Assembly: GCA_018806985.1 (NCBI GenBank)
Contig: JADANN010000372.1
Coordinates: 940,001 to 1,004,000 of the forward strand
Source: Angiostrongylus vasorum
Taxonomy: Eukaryota; Nematoda; Chromadorea; Rhabditida; Metastrongylidae
DNA: 64,000 nt
Reading direction: 5' to 3'
This document shows positions 11,245 to 23,810 of this stretch, in pieces. Both the position numbers and the translations under genes were made by a program. Within the stretch, counting starts at the first letter, position 1. Each line of letters begins with the position of its first letter. A model generated the notes under the pieces. The model worked only from the letters and a program-made list of their open reading frames with translations, made no database searches and had not been told where the DNA came from.

Positions 11245-11984
11245 AGTGACGCTGTGTCTCTTCTATAGAATCCCTGTAATTCCTGCATGACATTGTTGTT
11301 TTCATTTTTAGGGCTTGTTTTAAGGATCTGGTTTTCTTATTTGTCTTTCCTGAAGTTGTTTATCTTCGCATGGTGCGTCTGATGATGATATAGCGTGCTG
11401 CTATCTATACCATCCACAATTCATCAATCTTCTTCTTGCTTAGATATTTAGACAGCCTATCTTCACATAACGTTGGGCATTAACGACTAATGCACTTGAT
11501 TCGTTGCCCGTCGTTCAGTCGCCTTCTATAAAAGTAATTAGGTTCATACGAGGCTCCAGGTTGTTGAATTCATCCGTCCTAGAACATAGAGGATTTTCTC
11601 CCAGAACTTTCCTAAGCGTTCACTGCAGACTCATCTCTATGTATCACATGAAGATTTGTTACTTTGCGACTGAAATTCTTCAACAATGACAACGATTTAG
11701 AAACTATCCACTGTGAAGCGTTCATTTCGTCATTTATCTGTTTTTTTTAACGTCCCCTTAACATAACATTAATAGCATAAACACCAACATTAACACTAAC
11801 ATTTTTCATCAATTATTCTGTTTTCACCTCATGATATCATTAGGTTTGAGGCTTCGTTAGTTTCTGATCAAACCTTGAAGCAGCGTAATTTCCCTGCCTC
11901 TTAAAAAACTCTAGTAAACCAGATTGAAAAATAATGGAAAAAATCCTCGACGTTATCAGCATTCCTTAGGGATTTGCCGTGCGT

Positions 11985-12245
11985 TAGACCCCATTCCCAG
12001 CATCGTAGAGGTGATTGAATACACATTTGGTCTGCAGAATGACTTCCTAGCGCCTGCCGATGTGTGACGTCGGTGTTTTTGTATCCCAGATCCGCTTCCG
12101 ATTTGGTTTATTCTCTTAGACGTGTCTGGTACTTATTGCTGGTCCCGGTAGGACGGAAGACTTGGCTAGGTTAAGGTCTGGGATCGAGACCAAAGGCCAT
12201 CTGTATACTGAAGCTGCCTCTAAGCACTGTGCCACATGAAAGACC
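11985..12245 (-). repeat. SINE-A relic, diverged
   Basis: Has GAGGTGATTGAATACACATT, the TAGACGTGTCTGGTAC segment, GGGATCGAGACC as box B and CACTGTGCCACATG as the head, all in reverse SINE-A order. Confidence 0.6.
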
Positions 12246-12407
12246 CTCAAGTAATAGGAATATAGCAAATTTTCCCACAAAATATCTAACATTCGTTGTT
12301 ATTCATAAAAAAAAGTTTCGTTTATTCGTTTCCGTCATTCATCGAGCATAGTTAAGTCTTCTTGGTTCTGCTTATTGAAGCACTGTTTTTTATATTTACG
12401 GTATATG

Positions 12408-12665
12408 ATATAGGCACATATAGCGCACTGGTTAGAGGTTTTACACAACACAACGTGGTTGTTGGTGCAATCCCACGCTACATGCTCAACAAATCTTCCA
12501 TTTCTCCGGCGCCAAGAAATTGGTACCAGACTTGTCTGAGAGGATAGAAGCGCTGACTTGATCGGTAAGCTATCGCAAGTCATTATATAGGCCAGATATG
12601 CACTTAATCACTTCCAGCGATGCTCAGTGAAGTCGGATGCACGGCGCATCCCTAAGCGATTGATC
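12408..12665 (+). repeat. SINE-A, diverged full length
   Basis: Head AGCGCACTGGTTAGAGG, middle TTGGTACCAGACTTGTCTGA, and tail with GATGCTCAGTGAAGTCGG and GGCGCATCCCTAAG. Confidence 0.7.
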
Positions 12666-12699
12666 GAAGCAGAGAGCTTTATCCCTTTTATCCTTTACG

Positions 12700-13560
12700 G
12701 TATGTAGCCGTATTCTAAAGCTATTCCTCTAAACTCAAGGATTTCATCCTTATCTTTGAGATCTTATCAGATTAATACTGTACTTTTTAAGAGGTGACAT
12801 TTTTTTTGCGTGCACTGTCGGTTTTAATTCCTGTTAGAAAGGATAAAATCGAAGCCATAAAAATATAACTGTAAGATGTCAACATATTGCCATTAGTACT
12901 TCTAGTAGATGTTCTGTATTGGCAGCAAAAAACTTTTTTTTCTTTCTTTCATCTGTTAATTCGTGTCTTTAAACGTTCTTAGGAGTGCAACTGTAGCTTT
13001 ATGGTCAGTGAGAGACCCTTCTTCATTTACAAATTTAATACATCTTCAGTTTCTCTACTCGAGTTGTTTTTCTCTTCTCTTAAGATTTCTAAAAAACTTT
13101 TTTTCTACCTTTTTTTTCGTCTACAAGTGCGATGTAGGAAATATCTTGGAGACATTTTAGAAAATTTAGTAGGGAAGGTTTTTGGCCGATTTTATGTTAT
13201 TTTTTGGAAGAAAATTTCAATTAAGCCTTTATTGGAAGTACATTGGAAGATTTATAGTCCGTTCAATCATGCTGTTTTTTAAGTGTTTGTTCTCCTTTTT
13301 TTTAAAGCCAAACAACTTAATATTAAAGCTTCTTGCTAAACGCAAACCACTGCGCTATCCGCCCTCCTGCGTTACATACGCTGAATGTTGTTTTTTATCT
13401 ATATAAATACGAATTTTTTTTTCTGCGATTTAGAACTAAACGGATTTATGGTTAATTGAAAAAATGTCATTAAATATTTGGTAAGTTGAGGCGTTTCGCT
13501 TCCATCTGTTGACGGAGTTCAATTCCCAACAAGTGGACATCCGCTTCTTCTTTGTTTATC
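12700..13560. other. No gene recognised
   Basis: T-rich sequence with overlapping Phe/Leu-rich frames in all phases, the pattern expected from composition alone. Confidence 0.4.
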
Positions 13561-13571
13561 ACCATTATTAT

Positions 13572-13957
13572 ACTTACTTGATACTTGAACGGCCCGTCAT
13601 CACTAGTTGTGCGGACCCCAGCATAATCACCACTTTTTGGAGATTTGCTGGTTAAGCCATTGAGGTTCCCTGGAATCCCGAGGACAGCCTGGCCAAAGTC
13701 TACCCCAGGTCGTCACCACGACAGGCAGTCGCAGCCCTTGTTGATAACAGGGAGATTTACCACCATGCGACCTTGATACCAAGACGGTGGTGGATCCTGG
13801 TATTCGTTTACTCTTAGCTAGGCTTCCTAGTGGAAACGCCGGACTACTTCTCAGCTTGGGAGATCCTGCCGGGGAGACGAATCGCTCCGCTGTACATCGC
13901 AGTCCGACACCCAGGAACACCTCCCAGCCACGATGAGGCGGTAAACCGTTGGGGAGG
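13572..13957 (-). repeat. Repeat D, full-length copy
   Basis: The reverse complement runs from CAACGGTTTACCGCCTCATC to GGGCCGTTCAAGTATCAAGT. A frame of about 97 codons is open through it. An ATT microsatellite abuts its 5' side. Confidence 0.8.
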
Positions 13958-13958
13958 C

Positions 13959-13980
13959 ACCTCTATTATTATTATTATTA

Positions 13981-14023
<43 letters not shown>
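13959..14023. repeat. (ATT)n microsatellite
   Basis: About 20 ATT units with one G interruption, placed exactly at the edge of the repeat D copy. Confidence 0.95.
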
Positions 14024-14074
14024 CGGTTCACTTTTTACTTACAGCCTTTTACATGATTTCACGGAAGGGTATTA

Positions 14075-14337
14075 TTTGTGAAACAACTAAAAATAATGCT
14101 GGGATATTTGCAAAACTCCGGGACCGCAGGGTGTCTGCGGTGGGGAACGAACGCGCTATTGTCCTTTCCGAGGGAGTAACGCGTTCACCACCACACCATG
14201 CAGGTTGTTCGTTTCGCCTGTCGCTCAGCCAGTTCTATCGATCATAGCCATCAGCAATCACCCGTCAACGGGATTGATCTGGTGAGCCCAAATCGGCATT
14301 GAACCCAGTTAAGCTGAGGCTGTAGTTGAAATTCTCA
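14075..14337 (-). repeat. SINE-B, inverted partner
   Basis: Reverse complement of a SINE-B from the GCCTCAGCTTAACTGGGTTC 5' part through the ACCATGCAG core to TTTGCAAATATCCCAGC. It faces the next copy head to head. Confidence 0.85.
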
Positions 14338-14342
14338 ATGTT

Positions 14343-14512
14343 GACTTGCTGATGGCTGTGATCGATAGAACTAGCTGAGAGACAGGCGAAACGAAGGACC
14401 TGCATGGTGTGGTGGTGAACGCCTTACTCCCAGAAAGGACAATAGCGCGTTCGTTCCCCACCGCAGACACCTGCGGTCCGGAATTTTGCAAATATCTCAG
14501 TATCATTGCAAT
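14343..14512 (+). repeat. SINE-B
   Basis: From CGATAGAACTAGCTGAGAGA through GCATGGTGTGGTGGTGAACG to AATATCTCAGTATCATTG. With the minus copy at 14075-14337 it forms a large palindrome. Confidence 0.85.
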
Positions 14513-14819
14513 TATTATTATTATTTTTTGCTAGCTATTATCCTTACTGCAGACCACATAACTGCTTCGGCTCTTTCACGGTCTCGGTGAGGTTAAGAAA
14601 CCAAAGACAGCGGATATATAGAGAACGGAGAAAGTAGAAACTCAGAGATGGTCGAATAGGCCTCTTTAATCTAATAATAATAATATTTAAAAGAATGTTT
14701 GCGACATTCGTGCCGTTAATATTTCAGCACCGGGCAAGTGTTTTGTTTAATGTTGGCCATGAAGTTGAGTGCTCTTATTTTGTTTGAATAGCTCCAGTGA
14801 GCGGTGGTAACAAAGACTT

Positions 14820-15175
14820 GGTTACTTGAATACTTGAACGGCCACCTCTTCGCAAATCACTAAAAAATCGCGTGGTTCCTAGAAGATTTTTTTATCTGGC
14901 TGGCAATTTGCTGGTTTTCCAAGTTTTTTTTTCCTCTCTAGTCTCGGAAGCTATGCAAGGTCTCTTCCAAGTGGTCATCACTTGCGCGTTAGTGACTGTG
15001 TTTTTACGAGGATGACAGCTTCTTGACATGGTTTCACTCTTAACTGGGCTTCCAAGTATCGAACTTGTTCTCAGCTTAGGAGACCCTGATGCGGCATGAA
15101 CATTCTCTTGCGCATCGCAGTTTGCCATTGCACAACATCCCGGCCACGATGAGGTTGTAAACCAATGGACAGAAT
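14820..15175 (-). repeat. Repeat D relic
   Basis: Degraded copy running from TACTTGAACGGCC on the plus-strand left to GCCACGATGAGGTTGTAAAC on the right. Confidence 0.7.
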
Positions 15176-15374
15176 ATTCGGTTACGCGCCAACATCTCGT
15201 CTTTCTCACATGGATTAGCTTGACCCGAAGTCGATGGGAAAGTTTTTCGTATAAACTCGTCAAGTTTCGTGGAATTCTGTAAATCCTACTCCTGAGTATC
15301 ACCTGACCGTTTATTATTCTGTCTGATAATTTAGCAGGAATAAGAGGTCCTGTTCGGTACATACGCTGAGCTAA

Positions 15375-15580
15375 CCTACAACTGCAGCCCCGGCTAATCC
15401 CTTCATCCCTACTGGAAAGGTGAATTCATGAGAAACTTGTCTGGAAGTACAAAAACACTGACTTGATTCCTCAGTGTGTTCCCACAAGTCACTGTATAGA
15501 CGAAATGTGTATTCAGTCACTAGTACGATCTTACGAATTGAACCGAATGCATGGCGTATATTAAGAGCGCATTGACCAGT
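15375..15580 (+). repeat. SINE-A relic
   Basis: Contains GAAACTTGTCTGGAAGTACA, CAAGTCACTGTATAGACG and the tail GAATGCATGGCGTATATT. Confidence 0.55.
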
Positions 15581-15942
15581 ACCGTACTCTGTATCCGTTA
15601 TCCTTATTTTGACGATCAAAGAAGCGTGAATAATAAATACCAACTCATTAGATTTGTGTTGTTTTTGTTGTGTTTAGTTCAGCTAAAGATGAGTCGGCCC
15701 ATATTTAATGACTGTCGTCACGTTCTTCTTATTCTATCTACGACGACTATGTCGGCTTAATAAGCGCCTTCTAATAACAAATGACCCTAGTTTGTACTAG
15801 TTAATTCCACTTTCAGTCTTTCATACATCATCTTATGGTAGTGTAAGGTTCTTTCTAAAAACCTCAATGTTTTTTGCTCTTGAGAGTACGACACCTTATT
15901 ATTAAGCGGAATAGATATGTGATTAATGGAGTAAAAACGATG

Positions 15943-16212
15943 AAGAGCTCTCAGTGTTGATCTATCGCTGAAGGATGCGCCATGCAATCGACTTCATCAA
16001 GCATCGTTGGTGATGATCGAATGCATATCTGGCCTTTACAGTGACTCACGGTGGCCTACCGATGTATCGACCCCGTGCTGCCTTTCTCCCAGACAAGTGT
16101 GGTACCAATTTGCCAACCTCGGAGGGATAGAGGGGCTTGGTGGGCTAAGGTCGCGGGGGTCGATCAGGTGTATTACAGGGCGCCTCCGACCACTGCACTA
16201 CACGCCTCTCCC
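15943..16212 (-). repeat. SINE-A
   Basis: Plus-strand order AGAGCTCTCAGTGTTGATC, GATCGAATGCATATCTGG, CAGACAAGTGTGGTACC, GGGGGTCGATC and CACTGCACTACACGCC gives a reverse-oriented, nearly full-length element. Confidence 0.8.
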
Positions 16213-16639
16213 ATTACGCGAATCGGATTAATGGAGTATCGGAATTTTCCCGCTTTTTTTTTAAACACCTTGCCAAAGAAACGAGAAATTTTATAGGTGG
16301 AATGTTTGCTTCCTCTCTCTTTCTCTATCAGTGAAAAGGACGAAAATAGTTCATAGTATAAATAGCGAATTTTTATCACGATGTTACATAGAGTATTTTT
16401 TAAAATGTATTTGTATAACACTTCTCTACATATTGTGTGGATCGAAGCCCTTCTCTCATTCAGTTCATTGTCTCGGATCCATTATCCACGAAACGCTTTG
16501 GGCTTGCTGTTGGTTCAGCTGCCACTGGAAAACTTTTTTCTTCCCCATGAATGCCAATGATTGCTCGTCCAGATGGTTCTCAGTGAATTATGGGGATAGC
16601 TTTCATAGAAAGTTCCCAAGTCCTGGATTAGAGGATGTT

Positions 16640-16770
16640 CCGCGCAAGTCTGGTACCAAATTGCCGATGTCAGAAGATTTGGAGGCTTGAATGTCGCGGA
16701 ATGTGTACGAACCAACAACCATGTATGTATTACTGCATGGATGGCTTCTTCAACAACTGTACCATCCACG
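16640..16770 (-). repeat. SINE-A relic fragment
   Basis: GCAAGTCTGGTACCAAATTG followed by CGAACCAACAACCATG matches the reverse SINE-A middle and head. The rest is lost. Confidence 0.4.
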
Positions 16771-16834
16771 CCCTTATGTTGTATTTATTCAGATTTTTTA
16801 AAGATTTTCATCGTTCTTGAAGATTGCGAGCTCA

Positions 16835-17447
16835 TTAGCACTGACATGAAACGATTGGTACACATGAGGAATAAATGTATAGAACTGGATACGAACCAAA
16901 AGTGATCTGTGTACTTGTGCCATGAGGTAAAAATGAATTCAATGACGATACGCTTCCTGTTTCTGTTTCGCCAAGATTCGCTTTTATGACATCTTCCATG
17001 TCAACTGAGAATGGAAACATGAGATCTAGCTTGGTGTCGCCTGCAGTAAATAGGCTCAGCATCCACTTTAGAAGAACCAATCATACAACCTCCTTCTATG
17101 TCCGGTCCCACGACGAAGCTGGTCAAGGTACTTGTTCGTAGGTTGGCGTCTTGTCAAAAAGAAAAATTACATTTACGTGAAATAACGAAATGGAAGAGTG
17201 ATGCTCTTCGCGTTCTTTGACCGCAAAAGGTGATAGAGAGCCCAGGGGGGTGGGGCGGCTTTAGCGCGACAGGTACGAAATGAGACTTTAGAGCCGCCGA
17301 GGCGTTCTCGACTGAGTTGGTAATCGACTGAATTGCAGCTGATACAGGTGATACTACAGGTGATATGATGATATGATTAATGGTATTGATTAGTACGTTG
17401 TGTCTTTGTTTACTTGTCCAATGGTTTTCTTTATCACTGAACTTCAA
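16835..17447 (-). other. Unassigned open frames
   Basis: Two minus frames (17154-17447 and 16835-17080, different phase) are richer in Pro, Ser and Thr than local noise, and the region has a GC-richer block (AGCCCAGGGGGGTGGGGCGG). No domain or convincing splice link was found. It could be an eroded gene or repeat. Confidence 0.15.
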
Positions 17448-17725
17448 AAAATTTTTGCTCTATATCCTCGTCTTACCGGTTTTTCTCACTGATAACACAT
17501 TGATAATAGGGGGAGATCGATACTTATAGAAAGTTGCAGAGTTATTTATGATTACTGGGTTATGATTTCGTGATTTCAATTGAGAAAAAATAAATGATGG
17601 GAATGATTGTTTTATGACAATATCATGGCGAGCGATCTTTTTTTTCATTAGGTATATGGTTCTATAAATATAAGCGACTTCGGATGTTTTCGAGCGTTCC
17701 CATCTTTGTTTTTCTCTTTAGCACC

Positions 17726-17924
17726 CAAAATGAACTCATTTGAATCATCGTCAGACTATATGCGATGCAGTGGGGTGTGGCGAAGTGGCGAAGGGGGCGT
17801 GTGGTGGCTGGAGGAGGTGGTTATGACCAACAACGAGCTTCATTCTGGACAACAATATCCATTATCGGAAAATCGTCCGTTTTTGTTTGTTTTTTGTGTA
17901 TGTGATTATCAAAGCCATATATAA
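17726..17924 (+). other. Possible exon with start codon, weak
   Basis: A TCTTTAG acceptor-like site lies just before ATG at 17728, and the frame has coding-like Ser/Glu/Trp content, but a second frame is equally open and no strong donor was found. It could be a 5' exon of the ligase gene or noise. Confidence 0.15.
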
Positions 17925-18584
17925 TCTTCGGTTTTCGTGTCGTTCTGTTTGTGCACAAGTCAAAGTTCCATGCAATGAATATGGTAGTTGGTCCAATCAT
18001 ACGTCTCGAAGAACCAAGTCCGCCAACCCTCCGGGCTGGACAGATTTACGCCAGAGTTTTGTGGGAGCACAGTAACGCTGATTTCACACATTGTTAGCCC
18101 TTTGTGAGTTTTTGTGTCGGCAATATATGCGTCATCCACCTCGATAATGCTATGGTAGATTCGAATTATTCCTCAAGGGATTAATCAACGCCAAACGCTT
18201 CACTTGTTTTTTGTCCTTCATGTAGATTATGACCATTCTGCCATAACCTCTTCCATTATAGCAATTTCGGCCATCTATTAGACTTCATGCTAACGTTGTC
18301 CATTCCATCAATAATTTCGTGTTGTTAATTTTTGTTGTTTTCCAAGAAAAACACATTTTCGTTGGGTCGATGACCACTTGACGTTTCCAATGAAACGCTG
18401 ACTGACGCTTATGCATTATTTTTGAGCTCGTTCTTCTAAACTCTTCAGTTAAATATTGTTTTTTTTAAATTCAAGAGCCGTTTCTTTAGTGCCTATTGAT
18501 CTTTCTACTAACAGAATGTTTTTTCCAAGTATTCTGTATACTTCTCACTTGTTGTCATCGTTTACTAAATTTATAGGAGAGAAG

Positions 18585-18660
18585 AGTGGAGACAGAGACA
18601 GAGACGGAGAGATGGGAACAGATGGAGAGAGAGAGGGAGAGGGCGAGAGAGAATTTGTTC
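18585..18660. repeat. (GA)-rich low-complexity tract
   Basis: Imperfect GAGA/GACA repeats on the plus strand. Confidence 0.9.
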
Positions 18661-18734
18661 TCAAATCGTTAAATCGCCGGTTGCATGCTTCGAGTTCTGG
18701 GAACTAATGTAATAACAAAGTATTCGCGACAAAC

Positions 18735-18850
18735 CCTCTCCCTCCTTCCCCTCTTCCTCCTTCTCTCTCTCCTCTCTTCACTCTCACTCTCTCCCCGTCT
18801 CTTCCTGTCTTCTTCTCTCCCACTCTCCCTCTCTGCCTGTTTATCTCTTT
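18735..18850. repeat. (CT)-rich low-complexity tract
   Basis: Imperfect CTCTC/CCTTC repeats, about 75 bp after a purine-rich tract, so the two strands could pair. Frames through it are compositional artefacts. Confidence 0.9.
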
Positions 18851-19282
18851 TTCTTTCCAAATTTTTGCACTTGGGTTCTTCCACATTCGTAAGCAGTCGA
18901 TTCGAATTATTTGCAACGAGCGCGTGCGTCACAACAAGATGCGATTGAACTCGGACCACAGTCACCTAAATAAGAGATTTTCAAATGTAGTTTGAAACCC
19001 CTGTGGAATTTTTTTCACTATCGGTAATGGTACACGTTGTATTAAACCGTTCATTAATCAGTTTAAAGATTTGTTCATATGGTATATTTATGAAAAAATT
19101 TCGAAATATATAGAAGTGGTCGTTTTGGCGTCAGCGACTCTTAACAAATCAGTGACAAATTCGAAATATCAAAATTCGAATATTTTCGAACACTTTAATT
19201 AAATATAATTCGAAATTCGAATACTCGAAATCCTCAGGTATCAGATAACCTAATTTGTTCGGTAACTTAATGAATACCATAA

Positions 19283-19562
19283 AAGGATAAAGCTCTCAGC
19301 GTTGATCAATCCCCTGAGGGATGCACCATGCATTCGACTTCATTAAGCATCGTTTCGAGGTGATTGAATGCACAGCTGGCCTTTACAATGACTGGCGGTG
19401 GGCTACCGATGTATCGAGCCAGTGCTGCTATCTTCCAGACAAGTCTGGTAACAATTTTCCCACTCCCCGGAGGGATGGAGGGCTTGGTGGGCCATGGGCG
19501 AGAGGAACGATTCTACGTGTGTGTTGCAGGGCGGCTCCGACCACTGCGCCACACGCGCCCCT
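19283..19562 (-). repeat. SINE-A, near full length
   Basis: Reverse element from CACTGCGCCACACGCGCCC back to AAAGCTCTCAGCGTTGATCA. The box B region carries GAACGATTCTACG. Confidence 0.85.
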
Positions 19563-20384
19563 AAAGAATACCATATTCTTCAAATGAAATATCTCAACCA
19601 GACGTATGTTATGTTTTTTCAAAATTTGAAGCGTAATTCCAGAGCTTAGAAAGCATCAATTCAACGCGTTTGTATATTTTTCTTCTCTGTCAATATTCTA
19701 GTCGAGTATTTATCAATCATGAATGAATTAGTTTTTTAAATTGAACAACGTAAAAAAGAATTAGTGGATTTGATGGAGAAGACTTTTACTTTTTTTCGGT
19801 CTTTTTCTCCTTTCTATGAGGAATTTTCTCGAGATCAAAGTCGACTTTCGCGGCGGATACTGGTCTTCCTTACACAGACGACTTTAGAAACTACTGAACT
19901 CGCAAGTACGAGTTGTTGTTCACCTCACTATGCACTCATTTATGTCTATGATGATTGATGCGAATGGAATCGGATGCATGGCGAATTCCTTAATTACCTT
20001 TCTAGACCAAAATCTTTTAAGCATTAACTTCCACTGTATATCAAAACCTTGCAGTCGGTTTCGTTTTCAATAGGTGTTAATGTCATCTAGAAAGATGTTG
20101 CCTTCTCAATCGATCGAGTCCTGGAAGCTATTGTACACATCACGCATATGCTGTTTCCCTACGGCAATTTACAAATGGAGCACATATGTCGACGGCACTG
20201 ATCAGCACCGCATGCATCACAGCTTCTCGTTTTTCTTAACTACTGCCGTCGTCGATTTTTCCCATATTTGAAAGTGGAGTTTCGTTTGAAACGTCATTCA
20301 AGAAAATTTCCATGAGTCACTGTTTTTTGATTGTGACCATCAAACGACAAAGCGCAAAAAGCGTTTGGCATTAACCTAACCCCC

Positions 20385-20640
20385 TTTCGGTGCACCGTTC
20401 ATTCGACCTTTTTCGTATCATCACAAAGGTGAGTGAATGCATATTTGGCCTATACAACTGATGTGTCACCCGAGGTGCCTTTCGATGTGTCAAATCAGTG
20501 TTTTTATCTTCCCAGACAAGTTTGTTTCCAATTTGCCGCCATCGGTGGAACTTAGGTGTTAACCGGGTCGTGAGATCGAACCAAAGACTAGATGTGTATT
20601 ACAGGGCACCACTAATAAGACAACTGTGCAGTAGACACTG
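20385..20640 (-). repeat. SINE-A relic
   Basis: GTGAATGCATATTTGGCC, CCAGACAAGTTTG, GTGAGATCGAACC and a degraded head in reverse order. Confidence 0.6.
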
Positions 20641-21864
20641 ACACGTACTTTGTGCTCTAATGAAATGGTACATTTACGTTACAACATTTTTTGACTTGAT
20701 TATTTGAAATTCAAATAAAACAATTGTTTGAATAACTTGGATAGTTCGCTTTCGTCAACGAATTGTGTCGGTCGTAGTCATGATTTCCTCTGAGCAGTGT
20801 TTTAAAGTTTGGGAAACTGTTATTTTCTTCTGGAGTCCTGATACAAAGATAGTCCACCGTTCGTCTTTTTCGTTCCCTGATTTGCAACACTGGCAATTTG
20901 CGACCGATATAAATTCTATGCGACTTATCACAGGATTTTTCCAAGTCACCAATTCCTTCTGACTTTTGTCTACTTCAATGGTATTAGATATAACTCTACT
21001 CAACTGAGCTTTTTCAATGGTAGTTTTGGTCCCAATACTTCATGCCGACCGCTATGGACGTTGCCAGTTCGTCACCACATGCAATCAAATAGCCTGGCGT
21101 CAGCCATTGGCATTCCCTAGGTCATCACCACAGATAATTGTCCACCCATATGGATTGAATGGAGTTCCCCCTACACATCAGTAGATGTTCCTTCGAATAC
21201 TTCTTTTCAGAAGTTTTTTAAAAAATCTTCTACTGTTACTGTTTTTTGGATATGGTTTTTGGTCTACTGGAAATGTTAGTGCTATTTCAATGATGGTCCT
21301 CCGAAAGCTTTTGCATTTCATATTTGAAGATTTCAAAATCCTTGGTGGAATGGATGAGATCCGAATTTTTTTGTTTTTCTTGCTAACACTGAGCGTCTTT
21401 GTTTGTTTTTTAAAGTCAAATATTTTCATTGTTCGTCGTTTTCGTACGCGTGCACCACACAGGATTGTTTTGCAATCGGATCATCACAAAGTTCCGCATT
21501 CTACTTGAGGGGAGAGGCGGTACGAAGGATTCGTAGTTTATCTTAGCTTAGGTACTGTTCTGTTTAATTTCTGTGCATGTGCGACTTCCTGGATCTTCTA
21601 GCGATGTTTGTTCTTGTCTGTGCTCTTATCTCTTATCTGTCTGTTCTAGATGCAAATGTTGAACTCTTGTTGTCAGCTTGGATGACCTTGCTATGGTTTG
21701 CTGATAAACAGTCTCCTGGTGTATGTTGTTGTTTGACAGCGAGTAACATTATCCGTCAGCTATACGATGGGACGATAAAGCATTAAACAGGGAGAAGGAT
21801 GACTCGGATGGATAATGGGGTCACAAGGCAATTTTTGCCAACAATCATTCTATGAATGGCGGGC

Positions 21865-22110
21865 TCGTCTAGGACACTGGTTAGAGACGCTGTGCAATGC
21901 CCAGTTGATTGCTGGTTCGATATTATACATTGTCCGAATTAAGCTCCCCATCTCTCTAGGGTCTACACATTAGTATCAGGCTTATTTGGGAGGATAAAAG
22001 TGCTGAGTTTAGGTATTGATTTGTCACCGAAAGTCATTGTATAGGCCAGCCATGCATTCAGTCACCTCTGCAGTGCTATGAATTGAATCGAATGTGTTAC
22101 ATAATCATGG
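21865..22110 (+). repeat. SINE-A relic
   Basis: Head GGACACTGGTTAGAGACG, box B GGTTCGATATT, TATCAGGCTTATTTGGGAGG, and tail GCATTCAGTCACCTC. Confidence 0.6.
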
Positions 22111-22302
22111 CGGATTGATCAAGTCCAAAAAGTTTAGCATTTATTCTTTAACAAAGATTCGTAGTCGCATGAGTATCCTGTTTATTGAGAGGTAGGAGAG
22201 ATAAATCTAATCTTAATATGATAATTAATTCAAATGAACAATGGTTATTAGGTGGCTATTTGCCTTTATGAATTCTTTATGACAACTGCATAGCGCTTAA
22301 CC

Positions 22303-22698
22303 ATGCCTGGCCGGAAGTCGAAACAATGGATCGAAGATTGCGACATACACCGAACCACCGCCGGACACCTTGCTAAACTAAGCTTCGTCTTTCGCTCTCT
22401 ATCTCTCTCTCTCTCTCTGTCTTCCATCTCCTTTCATCTCTCTTTCTCCCTCTCATCATTTTGTCATTCACTCTTTCTTTCTCCGTATATGTCTCTACTT
22501 TTTAGTGGTTGTTCGTGCACTACACCAATTCTTTTGGAGAACATCGAATTTTTACGCCTTTTTATTCCAGCTATTCTCTTCTTCTCCGTCATTTTTTTTA
22601 TTTTTTTATTGCCTCTATCTACTGTTTCAGTGGATCGCAGCTTCGGCAGAGCTATGCAGGAGGTTAAGCTAGAGATCAAAACGCATCTTTACCCTAGG
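22303..22698 (+). other. Two GC-richer open blocks, unassigned
   Basis: A block from ATG at 22303 (27 codons) and a second at 22632-22698 after TACTGTTTCAG (DRSFGRAMQEVKLEIKTHL) look coding but cannot be joined in phase with the available GT sites. A CT tract lies between. The first block is also open on the minus strand between TTTAG and a GTTAAG donor. Confidence 0.2.
22393..22470. repeat. (CT)n tract
   Basis: Perfect TCTCTCTCTC run followed by CTTTCTCCCTCTC. Confidence 0.9.
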
Positions 22699-23334
22699 TT
22701 TTCATAAGAGAAGTGTTTCAATCGGAACAATTTTGTTTGTGGAACTGATGGCAAGGTCTGAGTAGACTGAGCAAGCAACAGAAGTGTTGTACTTGTTACC
22801 TCACCTAACCTGAGCGGTAAGGCTAAATTCTCAGCACCGGGATGTTTTTCATACATTTCTTATTGCTATCAACTGCACCTAGGCCTCTGTTTGGCTTAAA
22901 TCCCATGAAAATAACGAGAAAACTTTCCTGTCGTCAGAGTAAAGTAGCTCTGCTTATCCGCTTTTAATTATTAGTGGAATTCAGCAATGTTTCTTCATTC
23001 ATCACCCAATCTTTTGGGATTCTCTACTGGTGTCCAAGAAGTGCGACAAAAATCATTAATTTATATGTGAATGATTTGCTAAAATCTTAATATTTCATTT
23101 TATTTCCTTATTTCTCCATCTTCAGATACTAAAAGGTCATAGTTAATTTATAGTGGTAGTTGGTTAATGAGATGCGTTCAGTTTCCACTGAGAATTTGAA
23201 CTTTTTCTATGAGACGCCAGTGAACAGGTTTTTGTATGTGTGTTCTCTCGCGTGTCGTAACTGTGTTGAGAATTTAAACTTGCTTCAGTCTTCCATTGTT
23301 ATATATAAAGATTACTTAAAGGACAATAGCATAG

Positions 23335-23470
23335 CTCCGAGAAAGGCGAAACGAAGAACTCGCATAGTATAGTGGTGAACGCGTTAGCCCCTCAGAAAGG
23401 GTATTCATGTGTTCGCTACTCACTGCAGATAGCAGCGGTCGGGAGTTCTGCAAATATCTCACCATCATTA
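23335..23470 (+). repeat. SINE-B, diverged
   Basis: CGAAACGAAGAACTCGCATA, GTATAGTGGTGAACGCG and GGAGTTCTGCAAATATCTCA in order, with a rearranged hairpin. Confidence 0.7.
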
Positions 23471-23599
23471 TGGCTTTATATTGCTTTTACTCCAAAATGC
23501 TGTGTGATGCTGCCTTGGTATAATTTTTTTCTGGAATGAATTTTTTTCATAATCCTCACTTTCTGTTGGTCGAGGTGTTCTTCAAAAAATGTAGTAATT

Positions 23600-23810
23600 T
23601 TCAATAGAACTAGCTGAGAGACAGGCGAAACGAAGGACCCTGCATGGTGTGGTGGTGAGCGCGCTACTCCCCGGAAAGGACAATAGCGCGTTCGTTCCCC
23701 ACCATAGGCACCTGCGGTCCAGAGTTTTGCAAATATCTCAGCATCATTAAAGTTATATTTCGCAACGCATAACCCTGCCGCTAAAAAGAGTAGGCAGTAA
23801 ATAATAAGTC
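23600..23810 (+). repeat. SINE-B, 5'-truncated
   Basis: Begins TCAATAGAACTAGCTGAGAG and runs to the AGTAGGCAGTAAATAATAAG tail. It is almost identical to the 3' two-thirds of the next element. Confidence 0.9.

Noticed and set aside
12411..12500. tRNA gene suggested by box A and box B spacing
   Set aside because: The head belongs to SINE-A, lacks a complete cloverleaf and is followed by the SINE body. No canonical tRNA was found in any SINE head.
13627..13920. 97-codon minus frame
   Set aside because: Internal to a repeat D copy; kept only as a note on repeat D.
18669..18965. Arg/Glu-rich minus frames
   Set aside because: They read through CT/GA low-complexity tracts.
19321..19622. Frames such as 19321-19587 and 16007-16296
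   Set aside because: They translate SINE-A copies; the same peptides recur at each copy.
20711..21003. Overlapping minus frames with a transposase-like look
   Set aside because: No motif of mariner, Tc1 or other transposases could be placed; frames overlap in two phases.
21178..21508. 107-codon plus and 83-codon minus frames
   Set aside because: The plus frame is Phe/Leu-rich from T-rich sequence, the minus frame is its Lys-rich shadow, and neither has splice or domain support.
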